In this document: piece by piece, positions 49,673-59,621 of the stretch
How positions within the stretch are numbered: the stretch's first letter is position 1
Layout of the letters: every line of letters begins with the position of its first letter
Assembly (NCBI GenBank): GCA_001915385.1
Contig: MNQK01000031.1
Span: 133,166 to 197,165, forward strand
Length of the DNA stretch: 64,000 bases
Direction: 5' to 3'
Source of the DNA: Bacteroidales bacterium 52_46
GTDB taxonomy: Bacteria; Bacteroidota; Bacteroidia; Bacteroidales; Muribaculaceae
Notes under the pieces: generated by a model
What the model was told of the DNA's origin: nothing
Seen by the model: only the letters and a program-made list of their open reading frames with translations
Databases searched by the model: none
Program-made: the position numbers and the translations under genes

Positions 49673-51277
49673 ATGAGAAAGATAGTAGTAGCAGCCATAG
49701 CAGCTGCGTTGCCGATGGGAGTCATGGCCCAAGGCGCGTTCAACGCATATACCCTGTCGCAAAGCGACCTGCGCGGTACAGCCCGCTTCATGTCGATGGC
49801 CGGAGCCTTCGGCGCACTTGGCGGCGATTTGTCCACGCTCAACCAGAACCCCGGCGGTATCGGAGTGTACCGGTCTAGTGAAATCGGGGTCACTCTCGAC
49901 ATAGACATGGAGAAATCAGACGTAGGCGGACAGACCGACAGCAAGACGCATGCCTATTGTCCCAACTTCGGGTATATCGGAGCAATCAATCTCGACAGCG
50001 ACGTTATGCCCTACTTCCAGTGGGGAGTATCCTACGGCCGCGTGGCTTCATTCGACCGCATATATAGCGGCGGCTTCGGCGAGCTTGGCACCTCGATGTC
50101 AAACTATGTGGCAAACGCCCGCGCCTACGGCATAGCGCCCGACGTGCTCGGCCAATCGACCACCTACAATCCCTACAACCGCTCGAATGCCGACTGGCTG
50201 AGCATCCTCTCGTTCAACTCATACATAATCAATTCGGTAGGAGGTCTGAGCCAGTACAACGGGCTTTTCGACGAGAACCAGACCTCGGGCAACGCCCAGT
50301 TTGCCGTGCGGCAGCGCGGATATGTCGATGAATATGCCATCAACTTCGGCGGCAACATCATGAACACCGTATACTGGGGATTCGGCTTCGGCATCACCGA
50401 CATCGACTTGAAGGAAGAGGCATTCTACGACGAGGAACTCACCAATGCCCGCATAGCCAAGAATGAAGGCATGGGGTCGCCTATAGTCAACGGCAACGCA
50501 TACTACGGGCTGAGCAATTACCGCAGGGTGAGCGGCTCGGGCTTCAATTTCAAAATCGGAGCGATAGTAAAACCCATCAATGAATTCAGATTCGGTATCG
50601 CGGTGCATACGCCCACCTACTACAATCTCAACGACAAATATGAGTCGTCGATCGGTTACAGCTATTCACAACCCCAGTCAAGCATACCTGACGGCACGGC
50701 CTACACCGACTTCGCCGACTACGACTGGAAACTGCGCACACCGTGGAAGATGATAGTATCGGCTGCCGGAGTGATAGGCGGACGCTTCATTCTCTCGGCC
50801 GACTATGAGTTCGCGGCATACGACAACATGCGTATCAGCGACTACGACGGCAACGAATACAAGGACGCCACACAGGAAATCAAGGATTATTTCAAGCCCA
50901 CCCACACGATGCGTATCGGTACGGAATACCGCATAACGCCACAGTTCAGCGTGCGCGCCGGTTTCTCTCAGAGCACATCGGCAGTTGAAAAGGCAGTGAA
51001 GGACGGCGACATCGAAGTATATACCACAGGCTGTAATCCCGCCTATACCTTCGATACCACAACCCGTTACATCACGCTGGGTCTGGGATACAGATACAAG
51101 GGTTTCTATGCCGATCTCGCATACGTCAACAAATACCGCAAGAGCCAGTATTCACCATTCTCGTCATACGAAGACCTTGCATACGCCGACCCGTCGAACA
51201 GCTGGGTATACAATCCTGCCGCCGAGTTCACAACGACTAACAACAACATCGTAATCAGTGTGGGATACAAGTTCTAA
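49673..51277 (+). CDS. Outer-membrane beta-barrel transport protein (OmpP1/FadL-like)
   Basis: 534 residues from ATG 49673 (MRKIVVAAIAAALPMGVMAQ signal). The N-terminal part after cleavage resembles the FadL hatch: SDLRGTARFMSMAGAFGALGGDLSTLNQNPGGIG in part, a pattern found in OmpP1/FadL-type and PorV-type proteins. The rest is beta-strand rich with the closing strand IVISVGYKF. Likely a pore for a hydrophobic ligand. The gap to the upstream gene is 159 bases without a clear terminator. Confidence 0.78.
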   Translation: MRKIVVAAIAAALPMGVMAQGAFNAYTLSQSDLRGTARFMSMAGAFGALGGDLSTLNQNPGGIGVYRSSEIGVTLDIDMEKSDVGGQTDSKTHAYCPNFGYIGAINLDSDVMPYFQWGVSYGRVASFDRIYSGGFGELGTSMSNYVANARAYGIAPDVLGQSTTYNPYNRSNADWLSILSFNSYIINSVGGLSQYNGLFDENQTSGNAQFAVRQRGYVDEYAINFGGNIMNTVYWGFGFGITDIDLKEEAFYDEELTNARIAKNEGMGSPIVNGNAYYGLSNYRRVSGSGFNFKIGAIVKPINEFRFGIAVHTPTYYNLNDKYESSIGYSYSQPQSSIPDGTAYTDFADYDWKLRTPWKMIVSAAGVIGGRFILSADYEFAAYDNMRISDYDGNEYKDATQEIKDYFKPTHTMRIGTEYRITPQFSVRAGFSQSTSAVEKAVKDGDIEVYTTGCNPAYTFDTTTRYITLGLGYRYKGFYADLAYVNKYRKSQYSPFSSYEDLAYADPSNSWVYNPAAEFTTTNNNIVISVGYKF

Positions 51278-51301
51278 GCTCCGTAACAACGACATAAACT
51301 G

Positions 51302-51401
51302 AACGCGGTTAAAAACCGCGTCTACTACATGACTCAATCATAAAAGTAGTGGACGCGGTTTCTTTGCGTGGCAAAGCGCCAAAGGCGATGATTAACCGCG
51401 G
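51302..51401. repeat. Inverted repeat, GCGGTTAAAAACCGCG family, copy 2
   Basis: GAACGCGGTTAAAAACCGCG, TCTACTA, loop, AGTAGTGGACGCGGTTT, then a decayed right end ATTAACCGCGG. Matches copy 1 at 16971 in its left arm exactly for 25 bases. Confidence 0.65.
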
Positions 51402-51551
51402 TGACGATGAATGGAATATGGATTGATTATCGGTTAATTATCGGACGCACAGACCGTGCGTCCCTACACCGCCGGACATAGTTTTGTCGTTCTGCGACAC
51501 CCTCAGAGAAATATAAAATTTAACCTTGCAGCAGGACAGCTGCCGACAGAT

Positions 51552-53549
51552 ATGGCTAACGAACAGGAAAATATAGATTTGGACAATCCCGAGTTTCAGG
51601 ATATATGGCGGCTTATACGCTATACCAACCGCCCTATATTCATGACAGGCCGCGCCGGCACGGGCAAATCGACGTTCCTCAAATATATCACCCGCAACAC
51701 CTCGAAAAAGCATGTGGTGCTCGCTCCCACCGGAATAGCGGCAGTCAACGTGGGCGGAGTGACACTGCATTCGTTTTTCAAGATACCGTTCAAGCCGCTA
51801 CTGCCCGACGACCCGGAATTCAAGACCGACCGTCTGCGCAAACGCCTTAAATACAACAAGCAGCATATAAAACTCATCAAGGAACTCGAACTGATTATCA
51901 TCGACGAAATATCGATGGTGAGAGCCGACATACTCGATTTTGTCGACAAAGTGCTGAGAGTGTATTCGGGGAATATGCGCTCCGCTTTCGGCGGCAAACA
52001 GCTGCTGCTCGTAGGGGATATATTCCAGCTCGAGCCGGTAGTGACCTCCGATATGCGCGACGTGCTGCGCGTGTACTACCCTAACTCATATTTCTTTTCG
52101 GCAAAGGTATTCAGTCAGCTGTCACTGGTGCAGATTGAGCTTCAGAAGGTATACCGCCAGCAGAATGCTGACTTCGTGGCGATGCTCGACCGCTTCCGCA
52201 CCGGCACACCGTCAATCAACGATATATCGCAGCTCAACCAGCGTGTGCGCCCGTCGGCGGCCACCAAAGGTGACGATTTCGTGATGACTCTCGCCACGCG
52301 TCGCGACATGGTCGACAGCATCAACGACAGCCACCTCGCCCAGCTGAAATCGAAGTCAATCATCTACGTCGGCGAGATAAAGGATGATTTTCCGGAAGCG
52401 GCACTCCCCTCGCCCAAAGAACTTGAACTTAAAGCCGGCGCACAGGTAGTATTCATCAAGAACGACCGCGACAAGCGCTGGGTCAACGGGACAATCGGAA
52501 AAGTATATTGCGCCACGGCCGACAAACTCGAGATAGAATTCGAGAACGGCGACCGTCATGTGGTGGAACGCGAGATATGGGAAAATATCGTATACAAATA
52601 CAACGAGAAGAACAAGACCGTCGATGAGAAGCTGATAGGCACCTACACGCAATATCCAGTCAGATTGGCATGGGCGCTCACTATACACAAGAGCCAGGGC
52701 CTGACGTTCAACAAGGTGATTATCGACGTGGGGCGCGGTGCTTTCTCCGGCGGCCAGACCTACGTGGCGCTCAGCAGAAGCACGTCGCTTGAAGGGATTA
52801 CGCTTCAGAATCCAGTCAGCGAGCGTGACATATTCGTGAGCCCGGCCATCACAGAATTCTCACGCCAGAGCAACAGCCGCGCCATCATATCGACAGCACT
52901 CGAGCAGGCGGCGGCCGACGACAATTTCGCGGAAGCGTCGCGGTATTTCGACAGGGGAGAATACAGTAAATCGGTAAAGGCATTTGCCGCCGGACAGAAG
53001 ATACGCGACGAGCTCTCGCGCGAGCCGGTGCAGCGCGCCATATCGCGCAAGCTCTACCGGCTGGGACAGCTCGAGGGGGAAATCGAACGCCTCAACGCAA
53101 TCATCAGCGAGCAGAAGAAACGCTTCGACTCTCTTGCCGAGGAATATATTGCGATGGGGCGCGACTGCCTTGATGAAATCGAGGACATAACCGCAGCTCT
53201 CGCCAATTTCGACAAGGCGCTCTCCATATCGCCCCGCAATGTCAAAGCGCTTGAATACAAAGCCCGCGCACTGACAGCCGCCCATACTACCGAAGAAGCC
53301 AAAGAGACTTATACCGAACTGCTCGACGTCGACCCGACACATCTGAAAGCGTTGCTGGCGCTCGCCGACATTGCCAATGACGAGGATGACAACTATGCCG
53401 CGCTCGACAGGCTTCTCGTGGCGGTAAAACATTATCCCGAGGAAGCGAGAGTTTACCGGCGCATGGCCCGCATCTACGATAATATCGGCGACGAGGAGGC
53501 TGCGGATTATTACCGTGAAATGGAACAGCGCTTCCGAAAGAAGAAATGA
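51552..53549 (+). CDS. Pif1/RecD-like DNA helicase with C-terminal TPR repeats
   Basis: 665 residues from ATG 51552. SF1 helicase core ~1-430: Walker A MTGRAGTGKSTFLKYI, motif Ia VLAPTGIAAVNVGGVTLHSFF, Walker B LIIIDEISMVRADILD, motif III GGKQLLLVGDIFQLEPV, motif V/VI LTIHKSQGLTF and GQTYVALSRSTSLEGI. ~455-665: TPR-like helical repeats (AEASRYFDRGEYSKSVKAFAAG, ITAALANFDKALSISPRNVKALEYKA, EEAKETYTELLDVDPTHLKALLALA). The helicase-TPR combination is seen in Bacteroidetes; the TPR part probably docks other proteins. Confidence 0.88.
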   Translation: MANEQENIDLDNPEFQDIWRLIRYTNRPIFMTGRAGTGKSTFLKYITRNTSKKHVVLAPTGIAAVNVGGVTLHSFFKIPFKPLLPDDPEFKTDRLRKRLKYNKQHIKLIKELELIIIDEISMVRADILDFVDKVLRVYSGNMRSAFGGKQLLLVGDIFQLEPVVTSDMRDVLRVYYPNSYFFSAKVFSQLSLVQIELQKVYRQQNADFVAMLDRFRTGTPSINDISQLNQRVRPSAATKGDDFVMTLATRRDMVDSINDSHLAQLKSKSIIYVGEIKDDFPEAALPSPKELELKAGAQVVFIKNDRDKRWVNGTIGKVYCATADKLEIEFENGDRHVVEREIWENIVYKYNEKNKTVDEKLIGTYTQYPVRLAWALTIHKSQGLTFNKVIIDVGRGAFSGGQTYVALSRSTSLEGITLQNPVSERDIFVSPAITEFSRQSNSRAIISTALEQAAADDNFAEASRYFDRGEYSKSVKAFAAGQKIRDELSREPVQRAISRKLYRLGQLEGEIERLNAIISEQKKRFDSLAEEYIAMGRDCLDEIEDITAALANFDKALSISPRNVKALEYKARALTAAHTTEEAKETYTELLDVDPTHLKALLALADIANDEDDNYAALDRLLVAVKHYPEEARVYRRMARIYDNIGDEEAADYYREMEQRFRKKK

Positions 53550-53574
53550 AAGGAATCAAATCAAACATATTTAA

Positions 53575-53660
53575 GGTGTTGCAAAACTCAAAATATACCG
53601 ACGAAATTGCAGTGACGCGATTCGCCGTGACTTTTGACCGCAATATAGCTTTGCTACACC
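53575..53660. repeat. Minimal 86-bp copy of the palindromic intergenic repeat
   Basis: Ends GGTGTTGCAAAACT and the inverted AGCTTTGCTACACC (12 of 14), with GACGCGATTCGCCGTGACTTTTGACCGC between. It lacks the GC-rich core, so it shows the outer module alone. Confidence 0.65.
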
Positions 53661-53687
53661 ATCCTACTATAAACTAAAAGACAAACA

Positions 53688-56144
53688 GTGACTTACCCGG
53701 ATACATTTGAAAAGAAAACAGGATTTGACGCAGTACGCAACGAAGTGATGCGACTGTGCCAGAGCAACGGCGCACGCGCCACAGCCGACGAGCAACTGCA
53801 GTTTACAAAGGATTACGAAACCATACTCTACCGTCTGCGCAGTGTGGACGAGATGACGAAGATATTAGGAGGAGACAACGCATTCCCGCTCGGAGCCACG
53901 GGTGATGTGGCGGAACTGCTTGCCAAAGTACGGCCCGAAGGGACATTTCTTGGAGCCGAAGAGCTGAACATGGTTAATAACGCGCTACTTATTTCGGCTG
54001 CAATATCCGATTTTTTTGCCGTTGCCGCGCAGGAGGGAAACACGCCCTACCCCACTCTGACCGGCATTGCCGGAGATATAGAGCGGTTTGACGCCGTGTC
54101 GGCCACGATAAGCCGCAGCATAGACCGCTTCGGTGAAATCAAGGACTCGGCCTCGCCCGAACTTGCACAGATACGACGTCAGCTTCAACAGACTCAGGCC
54201 TCGATATCGTCGGTGATGCGCAGGGTAATATCGCGCGCGGTCGAGAGCGGTTATCTCGATGCCGACGCATCGGCCGTGGTGCGCGACGGGCGCCTTGTGC
54301 TTCCGGTATCGCCCATGCACAAGCGCCATATCAACGGTATCGTGCACGATGAGTCGGCCTCCGGCAAGACCTACTTCATCGAGCCGGCCGAGATGGTCGA
54401 GGCCAACAACCGCATACGCGAGCTTCAGATGGACGAACGGCGCGAAATGACACGCATACTTAAGGAAATCACCGCAGCCATACGTCCCGACATCGGTCGC
54501 ATGACAGCCACTATGCGCGTCGTGGCCGAGATTGATTTCATCCACGCCAAGGCTATTTACGCCCGGCGCGTCGACGCGCACATGCCGCATCTTAATACGG
54601 CTCCGGAACTTGAATGGTACCATGCCGTGCATCCGGTGCTGTTGCTGTCGCTCGAAAGCCACGGCAAGAAAATCGTGCCGCTCGACATCACCCTGTCGCA
54701 GAAAGACCGCCTGCTGATCATATCCGGTCCCAACGCCGGCGGTAAATCCGTATGCCTCAAGACGGTCGGCATTGTGCAGTACATGATGCAGTGCGGCATG
54801 CTACCCACCCTTTATGAAAATTCGCACATGGGCATCTTCGAAAGCATATTCATCGACATCGGCGACGACCAGTCAATCGAGGATGACCTGAGTACGTACA
54901 GCTCGCACCTGCGCAACATGAAATATTTCCTCCAGCACGGCAACCGCGCCACGCTTGCATTGATTGACGAATTCGGGGGCGGTACCGAGCCGACCATAGG
55001 CGGCGCCATCGCCCAGGCCATACTCAAGGATTTCAACGGAAAGGAAATGTGGGGCGTCATCACCACCCACTACCAGAACCTTAAGAATTTCGCCGAGGAT
55101 ACCCCGGGGCTCATCAACGGTTCGATGCTCTATGACCGGCATCTGATGCAGCCGCTGTTCAAACTGCACATCGGCAACCCCGGCAGCTCGTTCGCCATAG
55201 AGATAGCTCGCAAGACGGGACTGCCCGCACAGATAATAGCCGATGCCGAGGAGATAGCCGGCTCAGACTACGTGCGTCTCGACCGCTACCTGCTCGACAT
55301 AGCCCGCGACAAACGCTACTGGGAGCACAAGCGCGACGCCATAAAGCTGAAAGAGAAAAAAATCGACACTCTTATAAATAATTACGAGGCCGAGGCTTCG
55401 ACGCTGCGCGACAAACGCCGCGAAATTATAGCCGAGGCCCGCAGCGAGGCGCAGCGCATACTCGACAGCAGCAACGCCACCATCGAACGCACGATACGCG
55501 AGATAAAGAACGCGCAGGCCGAGCGTGAACGCACGCGCGCCGCCCGCCTGCAGATGGAACACGACAAATCATCACTGCTCAACGAGAAGGAGAACGACGA
55601 CCCCGAAATACTCAACCGCCACCGCAACAAAAAGAAGAAAGTCAAAACGGAAGCTCCCGTACCCGCCAAAGCGGAGGAACCGCTGAAGCCTGGCGACAAC
55701 GTGAAACTCGACGGACAGACCACCGTAGGTACCGTCATGGAGATAAGCGGCAAACGCGCCATCGTGAATTTCGGCGCGCTGAAGACTACCGTAGAGCTGT
55801 CGCGGTTGCGGCGCACGATAGCCAAACCGCAGTCGGGCGCACGCGACGCTTCGTTTGTAAGTTCGGCCACCACCGACGCCATGCGGCAGCGGCAGCTGTC
55901 ATTCACCAACGAGATTGACGTGCGCGGCATGCGTGTCGACGAGGCGCTCCAGGCCATCACGTATTTCCTTGACGACGCAATCCAGTTCTCGGCCGGACGC
56001 GTCAGGATACTTCACGGTACGGGCACCGGCGCGCTGCGCATGGCCGTGCGGCAGATGCTCGACTCGGTGCCGGGTGTCGCCTCGTACCGCGACGAGCATG
56101 TACAGTTCGGCGGAGCGGGTATCACCGTTGTCGACCTGCGGTAG
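53688..56144 (+). CDS. mutS2: MutS2 ATPase/endonuclease
   Basis: 818 residues with a GTG start at 53688. Middle domain with DGRLVLPVSPMHKRHINGIVHDES (part) and SASGKTYFIEP, MutS ATPase with Walker A ISGPNAGGKSVCLKTVG, Walker B LALIDEFGGGTEP, a long coiled coil (~515-625), a KOW-like strand region (LKPGDNVKLDGQTTVGTVMEI) and a C-terminal Smr domain (NEIDVRGMRVDEAL, RILHGTGTGALR). MutS2 acts in recombination control and rescue of collided ribosomes rather than mismatch repair. Confidence 0.96.
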   Translation: MTYPDTFEKKTGFDAVRNEVMRLCQSNGARATADEQLQFTKDYETILYRLRSVDEMTKILGGDNAFPLGATGDVAELLAKVRPEGTFLGAEELNMVNNALLISAAISDFFAVAAQEGNTPYPTLTGIAGDIERFDAVSATISRSIDRFGEIKDSASPELAQIRRQLQQTQASISSVMRRVISRAVESGYLDADASAVVRDGRLVLPVSPMHKRHINGIVHDESASGKTYFIEPAEMVEANNRIRELQMDERREMTRILKEITAAIRPDIGRMTATMRVVAEIDFIHAKAIYARRVDAHMPHLNTAPELEWYHAVHPVLLLSLESHGKKIVPLDITLSQKDRLLIISGPNAGGKSVCLKTVGIVQYMMQCGMLPTLYENSHMGIFESIFIDIGDDQSIEDDLSTYSSHLRNMKYFLQHGNRATLALIDEFGGGTEPTIGGAIAQAILKDFNGKEMWGVITTHYQNLKNFAEDTPGLINGSMLYDRHLMQPLFKLHIGNPGSSFAIEIARKTGLPAQIIADAEEIAGSDYVRLDRYLLDIARDKRYWEHKRDAIKLKEKKIDTLINNYEAEASTLRDKRREIIAEARSEAQRILDSSNATIERTIREIKNAQAERERTRAARLQMEHDKSSLLNEKENDDPEILNRHRNKKKKVKTEAPVPAKAEEPLKPGDNVKLDGQTTVGTVMEISGKRAIVNFGALKTTVELSRLRRTIAKPQSGARDASFVSSATTDAMRQRQLSFTNEIDVRGMRVDEALQAITYFLDDAIQFSAGRVRILHGTGTGALRMAVRQMLDSVPGVASYRDEHVQFGGAGITVVDLR

Positions 56145-56285
56145 AACAATCTTTTGAAGCGATAAATTGAAACATAAACGCACCTGTTGCGTTTATACTA
56201 AAAACAATAAAAACATATTTTAATAAAATTATTAAATATATAAAATTTATTCGTAACTTAGAGGTCAATTGCAGACTGACAGCAG

Positions 56286-57731
56286 ATGAGCGAGACAATC
56301 AATCAATATATCAACATGACGTGGGTCTATTGGGCGCTATGGATTGTATATGGCGTCACGATTGTCAGCGTCGTGCTGGTGGTGCTGTCGGAGAACCGTA
56401 ACCCTGTAAAATCGCTGGCATGGATTACAGTGCTGTTGCTGCTCCCCGCGGTGGGGCTGATACTCTATTTCCTGTTCGGACGGTCAATCAAGAACAAGCG
56501 CTTCATATCGCGCCGCAACCGCCGGCGGCTCAAAAAGCACGAGCAGGCCAAAGCGTTTGATGCCGCGGCCTCGGGGCTGAGCGTGGAGAACGCGCAGCAG
56601 GTACGGCTCGGACAATCGCTGATGGGCGCCCCATATTACGCCGAAAACAACGCCCGCATCTTCGACAACGGCAAGGAAAAGTTTGACATGCTGTTTCAGG
56701 ACCTGCGCCGTGCCCGACGCTTCATCTACCTGCAATATTATATCTTTGAGGATGACAAAATCGGCAATGCCTTAGCCGACATATTGATAGCAAAAGCAAA
56801 AGCCGGAGTGAAGGTAAAGGTGATATACGACCATGTGGGCAACCTGAAGGTGAAACGGCGCTTCTACAGGCGCATGCGCGAAGCCGGAGTTGAAATCTAT
56901 CCTTTCTTCAAGTTGTCGCTGCTTCTTCCTGGCTCCCGTATCAACTGGCGCAACCACCGCAAACTGTGCCTTATCGACGGGCGCATAGGCTATATCGGCG
57001 GTATGAATGTGGCCGACAGGTATATCGACGGGGGCAAATTCAGCGTGTGGCGCGACATACATCTGCGCGTCACGGGGCCAATACTCCGCAGTTTCAACCA
57101 CTCGTTCTGCTACGACTGGAATTTCATGGGGCGACCCATACCCGAGGATTTCGCGCCGTCCGACGCAAAACCGTCGAGCGCCAACATAGGAATGCAGCTC
57201 ATCACATCAGGTCCCACCGGCCAGTGGGGCAATATTTCGCTGGTATTCCTCAAGGCTATCGGCAACGCCAAGCGCTCAATCTACCTGCAGACGCCATATT
57301 TCCTTCCGACCGAAGGATTGCTTCGCGCACTTCAGGCCGCAGCACTGTCAAAGATTGACGTAAGGGTGATGATGCCGCGCCGGGCCGACTCCTCCGTGCT
57401 GCGAAGTGCATCGTTCTCCTACATAAAGGAATGCCTTCGTGCAGGTATAAAAGTATATCTGTACGAACCGGGAATGCTTCACGGCAAGGTTATAATTGTC
57501 GATGACGACTTTGTCACCGTCGGGTCGACCAACTTCGATTTCCGAAGTTTCGAGCACAACTTCGAAGCCAATCTGTTCATCTATTCCAAGGAATTCAACG
57601 CCCGCATGACCGACATATTCATGCGCGACCTCGAGGACTCTACCCGCGTACTCCCCTACGACTGGGACCACCGTCCGCGCCTTGACAAAATGAAGCAATC
57701 GGTAATGCGCCTCCTCTCCCCGATTCTGTAA
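56286..57731 (+). CDS. cls: Cardiolipin synthase (phospholipase D family)
   Basis: 481 residues. Two N-terminal membrane helices (WALWIVYGVTIVSVVLVVL, LAWITVLLLLPAVGLILYFLF), then two PLD motifs: HRKLCLIDGRIGYIGGMN (HxKxxxxD, ~220) and HGKVIIVDDDFVTVGSTNFD (~400). Condenses two phosphatidylglycerol molecules to cardiolipin. Monocistronic. Confidence 0.93.
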   Translation: MSETINQYINMTWVYWALWIVYGVTIVSVVLVVLSENRNPVKSLAWITVLLLLPAVGLILYFLFGRSIKNKRFISRRNRRRLKKHEQAKAFDAAASGLSVENAQQVRLGQSLMGAPYYAENNARIFDNGKEKFDMLFQDLRRARRFIYLQYYIFEDDKIGNALADILIAKAKAGVKVKVIYDHVGNLKVKRRFYRRMREAGVEIYPFFKLSLLLPGSRINWRNHRKLCLIDGRIGYIGGMNVADRYIDGGKFSVWRDIHLRVTGPILRSFNHSFCYDWNFMGRPIPEDFAPSDAKPSSANIGMQLITSGPTGQWGNISLVFLKAIGNAKRSIYLQTPYFLPTEGLLRALQAAALSKIDVRVMMPRRADSSVLRSASFSYIKECLRAGIKVYLYEPGMLHGKVIIVDDDFVTVGSTNFDFRSFEHNFEANLFIYSKEFNARMTDIFMRDLEDSTRVLPYDWDHRPRLDKMKQSVMRLLSPIL

Positions 57732-57822
57732 CCTCAAAAATTTTCACGGTGTAATAACGCCAAATCTTACCGTTATTTTATTATTGTCTTGTGAAAAATT
57801 ATCATTTTTACGAGTAAATGCG

Positions 57823-57830
57823 TATATTTG
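57823..57830 (+). promoter_or_regulatory. -7 box TATATTTG of the fumarase gene
   Basis: TATATTTG 46 bases before ATG 57877; -33 element weak. It excludes the in-frame ATG-like starts upstream of 57823. Confidence 0.5.
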
Positions 57831-57876
57831 CATTATCATTTTACCGATAAAATCACATCAAATCAACAATAAAACA

Positions 57877-59526
57877 ATGGCTACAAAACCTTTTGAATAC
57901 CAGGAGATGTTTCCCATGGGGAAAGATACCACCGAGTATTATCATCTGACTTCCGACTATGTCAGAACCGAGACTTTCAACGGTCGCGAAATGCTTGTCG
58001 TTGACCCCGAGGCGCTAACCGTGCTCGCACGCCAGGCCACACACGACAATGCTTTCATGCTGCGCCGCGAGCACAACGAGATGGTCGCAAAGATACTTCA
58101 CGACCCTGAAGCAAGCGCCAACGACAAGTTCGTAGCGCTTACGCTGCTCCGTAACGCCGAAGTTGCAGCCAAAGGCCAGCTCCCATTCTGCCAGGATACC
58201 GGCACAGCAATCATCATGGGCAAGAAAGGCCAGAACGTCTACACCGGCGGCGGCGATGAAGAGCGCCTGTCAAAAGGCGTTTACCTTACCTACACGCAGG
58301 ACAATCTCCGCTATTCGCAGAACGCACCCCTCACGATGTATGACGAGGTGAACACCGGTTGCAACCTTCCCGCCCAGATTGACCTTTATGCTGTAGACGG
58401 CAACGAATACAAATTCGTGTTCGTGGCAAAAGGCGGCGGTTCGGCCAACAAGACTTATCTCTATCAGGAGACAAAAGCCATCATCAACCCCAAGACACTT
58501 GTTCCGTTCCTCGTGGAGAAAATGAAGACACTCGGCACGGCTGCATGTCCTCCCTACCATATAGCGTTTGTTATCGGCGGCACATCGGCCGAGATGAACC
58601 TCGCCACAGTCAAAAAAGCATCAGTCAAATATTACGACAACCTTCCCACTCAGGGGAATGCCCTCGGCCACGCTTTCCGCGACGTCGAACTGGAGAAAGA
58701 ACTTCTCGAGGCATCGCGCAAAATCGGTCTCGGCGCGCAGTTCGGCGGCAAATACTTCGCCCACGACATACGCGTGATACGTCTGCCGCGCCACGGTGCA
58801 TCATGCCCCATCGGTATGGGCGTAAGCTGCTCGGCCGACCGTAACGTAAAGGCCAAAATCAACAAAGAAGGCCTTTGGATTGAGAAGCTCGACGCAAACC
58901 CAGGCGAACTCATCCCCGAAGATATGCGCAAAGCGGGCGAAGGCGACGTTGTGAAAATCGACCTCAACCGCCCTATGAGCGAAATACTCGCCGAACTGAC
59001 CAAATATCCCGTGTCGACGCGTCTGTCGCTCAACGGTACAATCATCGTAGGCCGCGATATCGCCCACGCCAAAATCAAAGAGCGTCTTGACAAAGGCGAA
59101 CCGATGCCCGAATACCTCAAGAACCACCCCATCTATTACGCAGGACCCGCCAAAACACCCGAAGGAATGCCTTCCGGTTCGTTCGGGCCGACCACTGCCG
59201 GACGTATGGACCCGTACGTCGACCAATTCCAGGCGGCAGGCGGTTCAATGGTAATGATAGCAAAAGGCAACCGCAGCAAGCAGGTGACCGACGCATGCAA
59301 GAAGCATGGCGGTTTCTACCTCGGCTCAATCGGAGGCCCCGCCGCAATCCTCGCACAGAACTCAATCAAGAAAGTCGAGTTGCTCGAATACCCCGAACTC
59401 GGCATGGAAGCTATCTGGAAAATAGAAGTCGAAGATTTCCCCGCTTTCATCCTTGTAGACGACAAAGGCAACGACTTCTTCACCGAAATCGCCGCCAAGT
59501 GCGCAGGCTGCCCCATCGCTAAATAA
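57877..59526 (+). CDS. Fumarate hydratase class I (iron-sulfur)
   Basis: 549 residues from ATG 57877. Single-chain class I fumarase: N-terminal alpha domain with LPFCQDTGTAIIMGKKGQN, VNTGCNLPAQIDLY and SCPIGMGVSCSADRN carrying Cys candidates for the [4Fe-4S] cluster, and C-terminal beta domain GPTTAGRMDPYVDQF, KKHGGFYLGSIGGPAAI. Interconverts fumarate and malate in the fumarate-respiration/TCA branch typical of Bacteroides relatives. Own promoter and terminator. Confidence 0.93.
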   Translation: MATKPFEYQEMFPMGKDTTEYYHLTSDYVRTETFNGREMLVVDPEALTVLARQATHDNAFMLRREHNEMVAKILHDPEASANDKFVALTLLRNAEVAAKGQLPFCQDTGTAIIMGKKGQNVYTGGGDEERLSKGVYLTYTQDNLRYSQNAPLTMYDEVNTGCNLPAQIDLYAVDGNEYKFVFVAKGGGSANKTYLYQETKAIINPKTLVPFLVEKMKTLGTAACPPYHIAFVIGGTSAEMNLATVKKASVKYYDNLPTQGNALGHAFRDVELEKELLEASRKIGLGAQFGGKYFAHDIRVIRLPRHGASCPIGMGVSCSADRNVKAKINKEGLWIEKLDANPGELIPEDMRKAGEGDVVKIDLNRPMSEILAELTKYPVSTRLSLNGTIIVGRDIAHAKIKERLDKGEPMPEYLKNHPIYYAGPAKTPEGMPSGSFGPTTAGRMDPYVDQFQAAGGSMVMIAKGNRSKQVTDACKKHGGFYLGSIGGPAAILAQNSIKKVELLEYPELGMEAIWKIEVEDFPAFILVDDKGNDFFTEIAAKCAGCPIAK

Positions 59527-59556
59527 GATACTCCACAGGCATATACCAAACGAAGC

Positions 59557-59592
59557 AGGGCTGACATACAGGAATGTCAGCCCTTGCTTTAT
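59557..59592 (+). terminator. Terminator of the fumarase gene
   Basis: AGGGCTGACAT and ATGTCAGCCCT, 11-bp perfect stem, 6-base loop, followed by TGCTTT. Confidence 0.7.
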
Positions 59593-59621
59593 TCAGGTTC
59601 CCATACAGCATGCAAGGGCGT

